From contig CALDOI010000186.1 of assembly GCA_937912115.1 (NCBI GenBank), positions 1-36,317 of the forward strand: a DNA stretch of 36,317 nt, read 5' to 3'. The stretch's first letter is position 1. Each line of letters opens with the position of its first letter. Under the pieces are notes generated by a model. It ran no database searches and was not told the DNA's origin. It worked only from the letters and a program-made list of their open reading frames with translations. The stretch is from an uncultured Bacteroidota bacterium. GTDB taxonomy: Bacteria > Bacteroidota > Bacteroidia > Bacteroidales > F082. Positions 7,656-15,516 of the stretch are shown here, piece by piece. Position numbers and translations under genes: made by a program.

Positions 7656-8885
7656 ATGAAAAAATTACTAATTCTAGGTGCTGGAACCGCTGGCACGATG
7701 ATGGCAAACAAAATGCGCAAAACACTATCTCGTACTGAATGGGATATAACCATAGTTGATCAGTTTAAAACCCACTACTACCAGCCAGGTTTTTTGTTTA
7801 TCCCTTTTGGTATATACAAAAAAAGTGATGTTGTTAAACCGAAAAACGATTTCTTCCCTGTAGGGGTGAATGTAATTTTTTCAGAAATCGACAAAATCGA
7901 ACCAAATGACAACAGAGTAATTCTGGCTGACGGCGTTTCACTAAAGTACGATTATTTATTAATTGCTACAGGCACAAGAACTGCTCCTGAAGAAACCGAA
8001 GGACTTAAGGGAAAATTGTGGTACAAGGAAATATTTGATTTTTATACCATCGATGGCGCAGTTGCACTGGCCGATTTTTTTAAAACCTGGAAAGGCGGTA
8101 AATTAGTAGTTAATATTACCGAATTACCATATAAATGCCCTGTTGCACCACTTGAGTTTGTGTTTTTCGCCGACGCTTTCTTTACAGAGAGAGGAATGCG
8201 GGATAAAGTAGAGATTACCTATGTAACACCTTTACCAGGCGCTTTTACAAAACCAAGAGCCACCAAAATGCTAGGCGAGTTACTCGAACAAAAAAATATA
8301 AATATTGTTCCTGATTTTAACATATCGGAAGTAGATAATGACAATAAAAAGATTATTGATTTTGGAGGAACAGAAATACCATTCGACTGTTTGGTAACTA
8401 TCCCAACAAATTTAGGTGCCGATTGTATTGAAACAAGTGGGTTAGGCGACGATATGAACTTTGTAAAAACCGACAAATACACGTTACAACAGGTTGATTA
8501 TAATAACATTTATGTTATTGGTGATGCGGCAAACATACCTACCTCCAAAGCTGGATCAGTAGCCCATTTTGCAGCTGAGATTGTAGAAGAAAACTTATTA
8601 TGTGCTATAGAGGGACGCGAACTTACTGCCAATTTCGACGGACATGCTAACTGCTACATCGAAACTGGTTACGGAAAAGGTACTCTTATCGACTTCAATT
8701 ATGATACCGAACCCTTACCTGGATCATTTCCTTTTCCTGGTCTTGGACCATTTGGACTACTAAAAGTTACCCGGACAAATCATTATGGGAAGTTACTCTT
8801 CAGATGGATTTATTGGCATATTCTATTAAAAGGAAAAGACATGCCCATAGAATCGGAAATGCAGATGGCCGGTAAAAAACTTTGA
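7656..8885 (+). CDS. FAD-dependent oxidoreductase of the sulfide:quinone oxidoreductase / flavocytochrome c sulfide dehydrogenase type
   Basis: This 409-aa flavoprotein has the N-terminal FAD-binding GxGxxG (GAGTAG, 8-13), a middle ATG-type motif (LLIATGTRTAP) and the second FAD motif YVIGDAANIP (286-295). Cys161 in YKCPVAPLE and Cys333 match the two redox-active cysteines of SQR that carry the polysulfide bridge. The C-terminal RWIYWHILLKG segment is amphipathic and could dip into the membrane. Its role is probably oxidation of sulfide (or of a sulfane carrier) to zero-valent sulfur with quinone as acceptor. It leads an operon with DUF1641, TusE/DsrC-like and DsrE2-like genes, a combination that suggests passing the product to cytoplasmic carriers. 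There is no signal peptide, so it faces the cytoplasm. Confidence 0.85.
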   Translation: MKKLLILGAGTAGTMMANKMRKTLSRTEWDITIVDQFKTHYYQPGFLFIPFGIYKKSDVVKPKNDFFPVGVNVIFSEIDKIEPNDNRVILADGVSLKYDYLLIATGTRTAPEETEGLKGKLWYKEIFDFYTIDGAVALADFFKTWKGGKLVVNITELPYKCPVAPLEFVFFADAFFTERGMRDKVEITYVTPLPGAFTKPRATKMLGELLEQKNINIVPDFNISEVDNDNKKIIDFGGTEIPFDCLVTIPTNLGADCIETSGLGDDMNFVKTDKYTLQQVDYNNIYVIGDAANIPTSKAGSVAHFAAEIVEENLLCAIEGRELTANFDGHANCYIETGYGKGTLIDFNYDTEPLPGSFPFPGLGPFGLLKVTRTNHYGKLLFRWIYWHILLKGKDMPIESEMQMAGKKL

Positions 8886-8918
8886 TGCTCAAACTATTAA
8901 TATTCTAAAAATAAAAAT

Positions 8919-9599
8919 ATGGATAATAATAATATTCAAGAGCAGATAAACGATATAAACCGAAAGCTCGATATAGTACTGGATGAAATTGTTGCCCAAA
9001 GGGAAACACGAAAATCCATTGAAGATCTAACTGCCGATTTAACAATAATAGGGCAAGATATGTTTGCCTCTACGGTAGCGGAACTTGATAATGCAGGAGT
9101 AGAAGTAGATGGTGAAGCTGTAAAGATGCTTATTCTCAAACTCATAAGAAATGTTGACACGCTAACTGAACTATTTGAGATGCTGGAAAGTGGAAAAGAT
9201 CTTCTAGCAGATCTAACTCCAATCATACAACAGGTAGGGCTTGATGGAATGCATCTTATGCATAACGTTGAACAAAAAGGATATTTTGATTTTTTCCGTG
9301 AATCAGGTAAAATACTTGATAATATAGTTACACATTTTTCAGGCGAAGACATGAAGCTACTAGCCGATAATATTGTAGTTATCATGGAAACAGTCAAAAG
9401 TCTTACACAACCTGATATGCTCAAAGCAATTAACAGTGCTTTGGTTGTTTACAAGAGCATTGATGTTGAGAATGTACAAGAGTACTCATTGTTTAAGGCT
9501 ATGCTTGCAATGAACTCCAAAGAAATGAAAAAAGGAATTGGTTTTATGATTACATTCCTAAAAAATATATCAAAAGCAACAACAAATAATCAAAATTAA
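8919..9599 (+). CDS. DUF1641 domain protein
   Basis: This 226-aa soluble protein, rich in acidic residues and leucine, begins with a predicted coiled coil (residues 1-45, IQEQINDINRKLDIVLDEI). It is followed by the helical DUF1641 region, where LTPIIQQVGLDGMHLMHNVEQKG precedes a long C-terminal helix set. There are no cysteines and no catalytic motif. DUF1641 proteins commonly sit beside SQR-like flavoproteins in Bacteria and Archaea; their function is unknown, and a scaffold or regulator of the flavoprotein is the usual guess. It starts 33 nt after the flavoprotein gene and ends 29 nt before the carrier gene. Confidence 0.8.
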   Translation: MDNNNIQEQINDINRKLDIVLDEIVAQRETRKSIEDLTADLTIIGQDMFASTVAELDNAGVEVDGEAVKMLILKLIRNVDTLTELFEMLESGKDLLADLTPIIQQVGLDGMHLMHNVEQKGYFDFFRESGKILDNIVTHFSGEDMKLLADNIVVIMETVKSLTQPDMLKAINSALVVYKSIDVENVQEYSLFKAMLAMNSKEMKKGIGFMITFLKNISKATTNNQN

Positions 9600-9628
9600 A
9601 TTTTTTAAAACCACTAAAAATAAAAGTT

Positions 9629-9940
9629 ATGTCAATAAAAACAATTGCGGGAGTAGATATTAATGTAAACGATGAAGGTTACATGGAAGATGCTTCACAA
9701 TGGACCAAAGAAATTGCAAAAGAAATTGCAAAAGAAGAAGGTGTTGAACTTTCTGATAAACATTTTGAAGTAATTGAATTTGTAAGAGGAAAAGTAGCTG
9801 CTGGTGAGGGTTTAACAATTAGAGGAATTGGAAAATCAGGAGTTGTAAATGCAAAAGAATTTTACGCCCTATTCCCCGGAGCTCCATTAAAGAAAGCAAC
9901 AAAAATATCAGGTGTACCTAAACCAACATCTTGTATTTAA
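9629..9940 (+). CDS. DsrC/TusE-family sulfur relay protein with a single C-terminal cysteine
   Basis: This 103-aa protein is full length for the DsrC/TusE/RspA family. It keeps the family ending GVPKPTSCI, with Cys102 as the penultimate residue (Cys A, the persulfide or trisulfide carrier). The second DsrC cysteine (Cys B), eleven residues earlier, is replaced by Thr91 in KKATKISG, so it cannot form the intramolecular disulfide used in dissimilatory sulfite reduction. That makes it TusE/RspA-like by residue pattern. Its neighbours are an SQR-like flavoprotein, DUF1641 and a DsrE2-like protein, not the tusBCD set. It probably accepts sulfane sulfur on Cys102 from DsrE2 and passes it on. Confidence 0.88.
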   Translation: MSIKTIAGVDINVNDEGYMEDASQWTKEIAKEIAKEEGVELSDKHFEVIEFVRGKVAAGEGLTIRGIGKSGVVNAKEFYALFPGAPLKKATKISGVPKPTSCI

Positions 9941-9955
9941 TAAAACCAAATTATC

Positions 9956-10459
9956 ATGGAAAAGACAGAAAAAATTCCTTTGAAGAAGATATTATTGATC
10001 TGCTCGAAGGCTAGTATTGAAGATGTTTATGCAGCATTAGTAATGGGTAATGGTGCAGTTATGGAAGGTATTGAAACAAAATTGTTTTTCACTTTCTTCG
10101 GACTTGATGCCATAACAAAAAAAACAATGAACAAATTGCACACAGCAACAACCGGAAACCCCGGTATGCGGATGCCGGGTGGACTTCCTTTCCCAACAAT
10201 GCTTGGAGGATTACCGGGTGTTGAAGCAGGAGTATCGGCAATGATGCGCAAGCAAATGGATGCTCTCGATATTCCACCTGTTGACGAATTTCTGGAACTT
10301 ATAACAGCCGGGGGTGGTGAAATATATGCTTGTAAACTTGCAATGGATATGTTCAAACTAACAAAGGAAGATTTGCATGACGAAGTTAAAGCAGTTATTA
10401 CTGTTGGCGATCTTTATGAAATGTGCGATGGTCCGGGAACACAGATTGTGTTTACCTAG
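9956..10459 (+). CDS. DsrE/DsrF-like sulfurtransferase of the DsrE2 type
   Basis: This 167-aa protein of the DsrE/DsrF/DrsH-like family resembles DsrE2 peroxiredoxin-like proteins in length and in the segment with the conserved cysteine, GGEIYACKLAMDMF (Cys126). Cys16 (LLICSKA) and Cys157 (YEMCDGPG) are further candidates. A Gly/Pro/Met-rich stretch around residues 70-100 (GMRMPGGLPFP, GLPGVEAG) is typical of DsrE2. It likely carries persulfide between donors and TusA/DsrC-type acceptors. It is the last gene of its operon, 15 nt after the carrier gene, with a terminator about 165 nt downstream after a repeat element. Confidence 0.82.
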   Translation: MEKTEKIPLKKILLICSKASIEDVYAALVMGNGAVMEGIETKLFFTFFGLDAITKKTMNKLHTATTGNPGMRMPGGLPFPTMLGGLPGVEAGVSAMMRKQMDALDIPPVDEFLELITAGGGEIYACKLAMDMFKLTKEDLHDEVKAVITVGDLYEMCDGPGTQIVFT

Positions 10460-10467
10460 TAAGCCTT

Positions 10468-10603
10468 TGTCATTCTGAACGCAGTTTACGAAGTGAAGAA
10501 TCTCCTGACTAAATATTTTGCTAAGGAGATTTCTCGTCACAATCCCGATGAAATATCGGAATTGCCTGCCTTTGTCGGCAGACAGGCTTCCCTCGAAATG
10601 ACA
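10468..10603. repeat. Composite intergenic palindrome of the TGTCATTCTGA type
   Basis: The ends TGTCATT and AATGACA are inverted repeats. Inside lie CCGAT/ATCGG and a GCCTGCC...GGCAGACAGGC palindrome. The same TGTCATTCTGA end occurs at 26152. No reading frame of note. Such non-coding elements are common and dispersed in Bacteroidota genomes. Confidence 0.6.
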
Positions 10604-10621
10604 TAAGTGCATAATGATATT

Positions 10622-10655
10622 AAAAAACCTCTCCATAGTTGGGGAGGTTTTTTTA
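10622..10655. terminator. Rho-independent terminator after the DsrE2 gene
   Basis: CCTCTCC (10629-10635) pairs with GGGGAGG (10641-10647) with one G-T pair, preceded by an A-run and followed by TTTTTTT. It should end the flavoprotein operon and can act in both directions. Confidence 0.75.
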
Positions 10656-10661
10656 CTTTTG
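10654..10661 (+). promoter_or_regulatory. Candidate -7 element for tatC
   Basis: TACTTTTG matches TAnnTTTG exactly and lies 18 nt before the tatC start codon, directly after the terminator. No clear -33 box was found. Confidence 0.4.
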
Positions 10662-10679
10662 ACCTTTCTAACCTGTACT

Positions 10680-11516
10680 ATGGAAGAAGTAAAATCAAAA
10701 AAAGAAATTCCGGTAAAAGAAAAGGTGATGACCTTCTGGGATCACCTTGATGAATTGCGATGGCATATTATGCGTTCGTTAATTGCTGTTGTGGTATTTG
10801 CAATTATTGCTTTTGTAAACCGTACTATTATTTTTGATTATATTATACTTGCCCCCAGCACTTCCGATTTTTTAACTAACAGAGCACTTTGTCAACTTGG
10901 AGATTGGTTAACAATAGATGCCCTGTGTATTAAAAATATGAAGTTGCAAATTATCAATATTAGCATGTCGGGGCAGTTTTTAACGCATATGTATATTTCA
11001 CTGATTGCGGGTTTTATTCTTGCATTTCCATATGTTCTTTGGGAGATATGGCGGTTTGTTAAACCTGCAATGAAAGAAAGTGAACAAAAATATTCAAGTG
11101 GCGGTGTTTTAATTAGTTCAGTACTTTTTTTGACGGGAATACTTTTTAGTTACTTCCTGATCGTACCATTAACGGTAAACTTTTTAGGAACATATCAGGT
11201 TAGTGCTTCTGTTTATAATCAAATATCACTTTCCTCATACATTAGTACTGTTGTATCGGTGACATTCGCTGTTGGAATAGTTTTTGAATTGCCAATACTA
11301 GTTTACTTCCTTACCAAAATTGGAGTACTCACACCTGATTTCATGAAACGTAACCGCAAATATATGTATGTATTAATGCTGATTGTTGCGGCAATAATTA
11401 CACCTCCGGATATGTTTAGTCAGATACTTGTAGTATTCCCTTTAATTGCACTTTATGAATTTAGTATTGGGGTTTCAAAAAGGATTTATAAAAAGAATTT
11501 GGAAGAATTAGGTTAG
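10680..11516 (+). CDS. tatC: Sec-independent protein translocase subunit TatC
   Basis: This 278-aa six-helix membrane protein is the receptor for Tat signal peptides. Family marks are TFWDHLDELRWH near the N terminus, FELPILVYFL in the fourth helix region and ITPPD before the last helix. The start ATG at 10680 (MEEVKSKK) is chosen because the upstream extension from 10614 runs through a terminator hairpin. A slightly longer first periplasmic loop containing two Cys (ALCQ, ALCI) is seen. tatA/tatB are not in the window. Its position just after the sulfur operons may matter, since the Mo enzyme at 558 carries a Tat signal, but it has its own terminator-separated promoter. Confidence 0.93.
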   Translation: MEEVKSKKEIPVKEKVMTFWDHLDELRWHIMRSLIAVVVFAIIAFVNRTIIFDYIILAPSTSDFLTNRALCQLGDWLTIDALCIKNMKLQIINISMSGQFLTHMYISLIAGFILAFPYVLWEIWRFVKPAMKESEQKYSSGGVLISSVLFLTGILFSYFLIVPLTVNFLGTYQVSASVYNQISLSSYISTVVSVTFAVGIVFELPILVYFLTKIGVLTPDFMKRNRKYMYVLMLIVAAIITPPDMFSQILVVFPLIALYEFSIGVSKRIYKKNLEELG

Positions 11517-11599
11517 ACTATTCTATTGGAGTTATGGCTAAAATTAAAAATCAAAACAGCAACATCATTGCTTCTGGGATGATTCATTATATCACAAAC

Positions 11600-11686
11600 G
11601 CTCACCCGTAGCAAACCCCATAGTAAGCCGATAGAACTTTCTCCATGCCTCCACATGTGCCTAAAGAGTAGCTCCTTTATAATTTG
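11600..11686 (-). pseudogene. Degraded 3' fragment of an alpha/beta-hydrolase gene
   Basis: On the minus strand this stretch reads FYRLTMGFATGE, against FYQLTMGFATGE at the C terminus of the intact hydrolase gene at 14544-15344. The DNA match is clear from 11602 (TCACCCGTAGCAAA, identical to 14566-14579) for about 80 bp, with single-base indels around 11640 and 11655 that shift the frame. Upstream sequence of the hydrolase gene is missing. It is therefore a truncated, decayed duplicate lying between tatC and crtI. The rest of the 11517-11799 gap holds no other feature I can support. Confidence 0.7.
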
Positions 11687-11799
11687 ATTCAACAAATAAC
11701 AGCAATTATTATCTTTTGTATAATAAGCCTCATTAAACCTTCAATTACTTATGTACTAACTTTTCGTTTTCCTCGTTTATTAATCTAAGAAAGTGATTT

Positions 11800-13302
11800 A
11801 TGACTACGCAGAAAAAAGTTATAATTATTGGAGCCGGAGTTGGTGGAATAGCTACCGCTGCATTTTTGGCTCAAAAAGGATTTAATGTTGAAGTATATGA
11901 GAAAAATAATAGTCCTGGGGGGAGATGTGGACAGATAATAAGGGATGGCCACAGATTTGATTTGGGAGCTACAATTTTGTTGATGCCTTCATTATACAGG
12001 AAAGTTTTTTCAGAACTTGGAATAAATCTCGACAAGGAGCTACAAACAACATCTCTCGATCCCGTTTACAAATTATTTTTTGATAATGGCTCGGAATTCA
12101 ACTTTACTCGTAACGAAGAGAAAATGAAGGCTAAGCTCGAGTCCATCGAACCCGGTAGCTTTAAAAAATACCAGCAATACATTAATGACGGGTATACTTT
12201 TTTTAATCTTGCAATGAAAGATTTGCTGATTAAAAATTACTACAATCTATTCCAATTTATAAACTTTAAAAGTTTTATGCTGCTTGTAAAACTTAAAGCA
12301 TGGAAAAAACACACAACTTACATCCGTCGTTTTTTTAAAGATGAGCACCTTCAAATGGCCTTCACATTTCAGAATATCTACGTTGGGCAGAATCCTTTTA
12401 AGTCTCCAGCATTTTTTTCGATGTTACCAGGAGCTGAAATAAAGGAGGGTGCCTTATTTCCAAGGGGTGGAATGTACAGGATTGTAGAAAAACTTCTGGA
12501 AACAGGAACTAAACTGGGTGTCAAATATCAATATGAAAAGCCTGTTAATAAAATTGTTACTAACGGATCAAAGGCCACTGGCATACTATTGGAAGATGAA
12601 ACTGTCATCAATGCTGACATTGTTATTGCAAACGTTGATTTGCCGTATGTCTACAATAAACTTTTAGTTGATAAAAAGAAGACAAAGAGCTTGAATAGAA
12701 AAAAGTACGCATGTTCCGCAATAGTATTTCATTGGGGGCTCGACAAGGTTTTTCCTCAACTAGAGCACCACAGTGTCTTCCTAAGCGATCCTTATAAACA
12801 AGGACTAAATAGTATCTTTAAAGACAAGTCATTGTCAGACAATCCAAGTTTTTACATTCATGCTCCGGTACGAAGTGATGTATCAGCTGCACCCAAAAAT
12901 CATGATACACTTTCAATAATTGTACCAGTAGCCCATATAGACAAAAATTACAACCAGGATTGGAACAGGTTAAATCAGATAGCTCGGGCTGGAGTAATTC
13001 GTCGATTAGAAGAAGCAGGAATTGATAATATTGAAGATCATATTAAATTTGAGTTATGCTATATGCCTAAGAAATGGGAAAGAACCTATAATGTTGCCAA
13101 AGGTTCAGTTTTTGGTAGTTTGAGACACACAATATTTCAAATGGGCTATTTTCGGCCTCATAACAGACATAAAAAGTTTGTAAATTTGTATTTTGTAGGT
13201 GGAAGTACACATCCTGGAAACGGAATTCCGTTGGTCCTTTTGTCTGCCAAATTAACCTCTGAACGCATACTAAAGGAGTACTTGAATTTGAATAGCAATT
13301 AA
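11800..13302 (+). CDS. crtI: Phytoene desaturase (CrtI family)
   Basis: This 500-aa FAD-dependent carotenoid desaturase converts phytoene toward lycopene. The N terminus has the dinucleotide motif GAGVGG (11-16) and PGGRCGQ (39-45). The C terminus has FVGGSTHPGNGIPLVLLSAK, the carotenoid-desaturase signature. Length is normal for the family. Only one base separates its stop from the ATG of crtB, so the two are translated together. No lycopene cyclase or other late carotenoid gene is in the window, so the final pigment is unknown. A related 4,4'-diapophytoene desaturase (CrtN) cannot be excluded. Confidence 0.88.
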   Translation: MTTQKKVIIIGAGVGGIATAAFLAQKGFNVEVYEKNNSPGGRCGQIIRDGHRFDLGATILLMPSLYRKVFSELGINLDKELQTTSLDPVYKLFFDNGSEFNFTRNEEKMKAKLESIEPGSFKKYQQYINDGYTFFNLAMKDLLIKNYYNLFQFINFKSFMLLVKLKAWKKHTTYIRRFFKDEHLQMAFTFQNIYVGQNPFKSPAFFSMLPGAEIKEGALFPRGGMYRIVEKLLETGTKLGVKYQYEKPVNKIVTNGSKATGILLEDETVINADIVIANVDLPYVYNKLLVDKKKTKSLNRKKYACSAIVFHWGLDKVFPQLEHHSVFLSDPYKQGLNSIFKDKSLSDNPSFYIHAPVRSDVSAAPKNHDTLSIIVPVAHIDKNYNQDWNRLNQIARAGVIRRLEEAGIDNIEDHIKFELCYMPKKWERTYNVAKGSVFGSLRHTIFQMGYFRPHNRHKKFVNLYFVGGSTHPGNGIPLVLLSAKLTSERILKEYLNLNSN

Positions 13303-13303
13303 C

Positions 13304-14254
13304 ATGGTAACAAAAATATCTTCTCAAACCGACTATTACCTGAATATAATACATTCCATTGATTTTGAGAAAATAGTGGCCCACCCAAACATACTAATTG
13401 CAGCAAATTTCTGGGATCAGGAAAGATTTAGTGCTGCAAAAACATGCTATAAATTCATGAGGTCAATCGATGATTTAATTGATGATCACAAAACTATTCA
13501 CCAAACAATCAGCCCGGATCAGAAAGGTGACTTTGAGAACTCCGTTAACAAATGGATAGCCGACATTATTTCTGATTCTCACATAAATCCGAGCCAAAGA
13601 GATCTAGTTGATAAGATAAAAAAATTCCATATTCCATACTGGCCTCTTGAAGCATTTGCAAAATCAATGAACTACGATATTTACCATGATGGGTTTCCTA
13701 CGTTGGAGTCGTTTCTGGATTATGCTGCAGGTGCATCAATTGCTCCGGCTTCAATCTTTGTTCATTTATGTGGTATCACAAAAGAAAATGGACATTATTT
13801 ACCTCCTGTGTTTGATGTTAAAAAAGCCGCCACACCTTGCGCTATTTTTAGTTATCTGGTTCATATAATCCGTGATTTTCAGAAAGACCATCTAAATAAC
13901 CTTAATTATTTTCCAGACGATATTATAGAAAATAATCGATTAGATAGGCAAAAACTACTTCGTATGGCAAAAGGGGAACCCTTAAATCTAGGATTTCGCA
14001 ACCTGATTAACGAACTATATAAGTTGGCTGATGAATACAGATTAAAAACCATCGAAATGAAACAGGAAATTAAACCGTTTCTTGATCATCAAAGCCAGTT
14101 AAGTCTTGAAGTAGTTTATGAACTGTATCTCATGGTTTTTGAACGTATTGATATTGAAAATGGAGAGTTTACAACCAGCGAACTGAATCCAACTCCCATG
14201 GAAATAAAAAATCGTGTAATAAATACTATTACTGGTTTTACTCCTCTAAATTAG
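13304..14254 (+). CDS. crtB: Phytoene/squalene synthase family protein (CrtB)
   Basis: This 316-aa all-helical prenyltransferase condenses two prenyl diphosphates, most likely geranylgeranyl diphosphate to phytoene given the crtI partner. The two Mg-diphosphate binding motifs are visible: DDLIDD (56-61) and DFQKD (191-195) in HIIRDFQKDHLNNLNYFP. The first is of the DxxxD type (D57 to D61). The gene starts one base after crtI. Diapophytoene synthase (CrtM) or squalene synthase are less likely alternatives. Confidence 0.85.
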   Translation: MVTKISSQTDYYLNIIHSIDFEKIVAHPNILIAANFWDQERFSAAKTCYKFMRSIDDLIDDHKTIHQTISPDQKGDFENSVNKWIADIISDSHINPSQRDLVDKIKKFHIPYWPLEAFAKSMNYDIYHDGFPTLESFLDYAAGASIAPASIFVHLCGITKENGHYLPPVFDVKKAATPCAIFSYLVHIIRDFQKDHLNNLNYFPDDIIENNRLDRQKLLRMAKGEPLNLGFRNLINELYKLADEYRLKTIEMKQEIKPFLDHQSQLSLEVVYELYLMVFERIDIENGEFTTSELNPTPMEIKNRVINTITGFTPLN

Positions 14255-14349
14255 TATTACTACTAGAAATTGTAAGGACTAAACCACTTCGCACAGGAAG
14301 AACATACCTGCCTGACGGAAAAGCAATGTCAATTGGTTAAGGGGTTTCG

Positions 14350-14404
14350 TCATTGCAAGCAAAGCGAAGCAATCTATATTAAACTACGGCTATGAGATTG
14401 CTTC
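14350..14404. repeat. Intergenic palindrome of the GTCATTGCAAGC...GCAATCT type
   Basis: GAAGCAATCT (14366-14375) and AGATTGCTTC (14395-14404) form a perfect 10-bp inverted repeat preceded by CGTCATTGCAAGCAAAGC. This is a second family of dispersed non-coding repeats, different from the TGTCATTCTGA type. It lies in the gap 14255-14543 between crtB and the convergent hydrolase, which has no gene. Confidence 0.55.
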
Positions 14405-14543
14405 AGTAGTACCTAGTTCGCTATGATGTACATTGTCGAATTTGATTTTTTAACTAATTGTCATTGGACGACAAAGGCAGGGGATTAACTAATGACTGAG
14501 ACCAATACAGCAATTATTCCGGTCATTTTATTGCCGTCGAGTA

Positions 14544-15344
14544 TTAACCCTCATACCAAGATGGTTCACCCGTAGCAAATCCCATTGTAAGCTGATAAAA
14601 TCTTTCCATGGCTTCAACGTGAACCCAGTGGCTGGCTCCTTCGATTGTAATTATTTCAGCATTTGGAAAGTTATAACGAATTTGATCGAAATCTTCAAGA
14701 AGTATATAATCGGATGCTCCGCCTTTTATAAATAATGTTGGCTTTTCAAACTTGGTGATTGTATCAATGCCATCAAACATTTGATCCAGGTTGTTTTCAA
14801 GTCCATCTAAATATATCCTCCACTCAAATATGTTTTTATACTTACGGTGAAGGTTCTTCATTATGAATTGACGTATCCGAATACTGGGAATAAGCCCAGC
14901 CAATTGACCTTCCACATCGTCACGGCTCTTAACCATGCTGAAATCAACTGACTTCATAGCTTCAATTATTTCCCGGTGATGATCCCTGGGGCCATATGCC
15001 TTAAGTGTAATATCAACAACAACGAGTTTTTTTACCAAATGTGGATTTTCCAGTGCAAATCGCATTGCTACTTTACCTCCCATCGAATGACCCATAATTA
15101 TTGGGTTATCGATTTGATGTTCATCGATAAAATCGAACAGATCATCGGTAAGTGACAAATAATTAAAATTATCGCTTTGTGGCGATTGGCCGTGGTTACG
15201 CTGATCCACAGTAAATACTTCGAAACCTTCCATTGCGATACGCCTTGCATAACTCACCCAGTTGTCTGATATCCCAAACAAACCATGAAGTATTATTATT
15301 GGCTGATTTCCATGATCCCCATATTGTCGAAAGAATAATTCCAT
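14544..15344 (-). CDS. Alpha/beta-fold hydrolase (YbfF-like esterase)
   Basis: This 266-aa single-domain hydrolase has the oxyanion segment LHGLFG (19-24), nucleophile elbow GHSMGG with Ser87, an acid candidate in GGASDYI (about Asp211) and catalytic His239 in GASHWVH. VDQRNHGQS matches the YbfF-type acyl-CoA thioesterase/esterase group. Substrate is not predictable. CAAAATTA at 15349-15356 is a -7 element on the minus strand only a few bases from the start codon, so the leader is very short. A broken copy of its 3' end lies at 11600-11686, on the other side of the crtI-crtB pair. Confidence 0.85.
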   Translation of the reverse strand: MELFFRQYGDHGNQPIIILHGLFGISDNWVSYARRIAMEGFEVFTVDQRNHGQSPQSDNFNYLSLTDDLFDFIDEHQIDNPIIMGHSMGGKVAMRFALENPHLVKKLVVVDITLKAYGPRDHHREIIEAMKSVDFSMVKSRDDVEGQLAGLIPSIRIRQFIMKNLHRKYKNIFEWRIYLDGLENNLDQMFDGIDTITKFEKPTLFIKGGASDYILLEDFDQIRYNFPNAEIITIEGASHWVHVEAMERFYQLTMGFATGEPSWYEG

Positions 15345-15516
15345 GGTGCAAAATTAGTAAAACGGACGAAAAGCTATTGGTTAATTGTTATATGTTATTT
15401 ATTGTACGTTACAAATTATTTTTAAAACATATTACATCATGGATAAAAATACAGACAAATAATTTGTCGGGCATAAGTAATGTTTTCATAATTTTACTAG
15501 CCAAATCCATGTCCTA

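Noticed and set aside
10614-10679. N-terminal extension of TatC
   Set aside because: It is translated across a terminator hairpin and a -7 promoter element; homologous TatC starts near MEEVK.
11513-11695. 60-codon minus-strand frame as a small gene
   Set aside because: It runs out of frame through a decayed hydrolase 3' end; the homology is in another frame.
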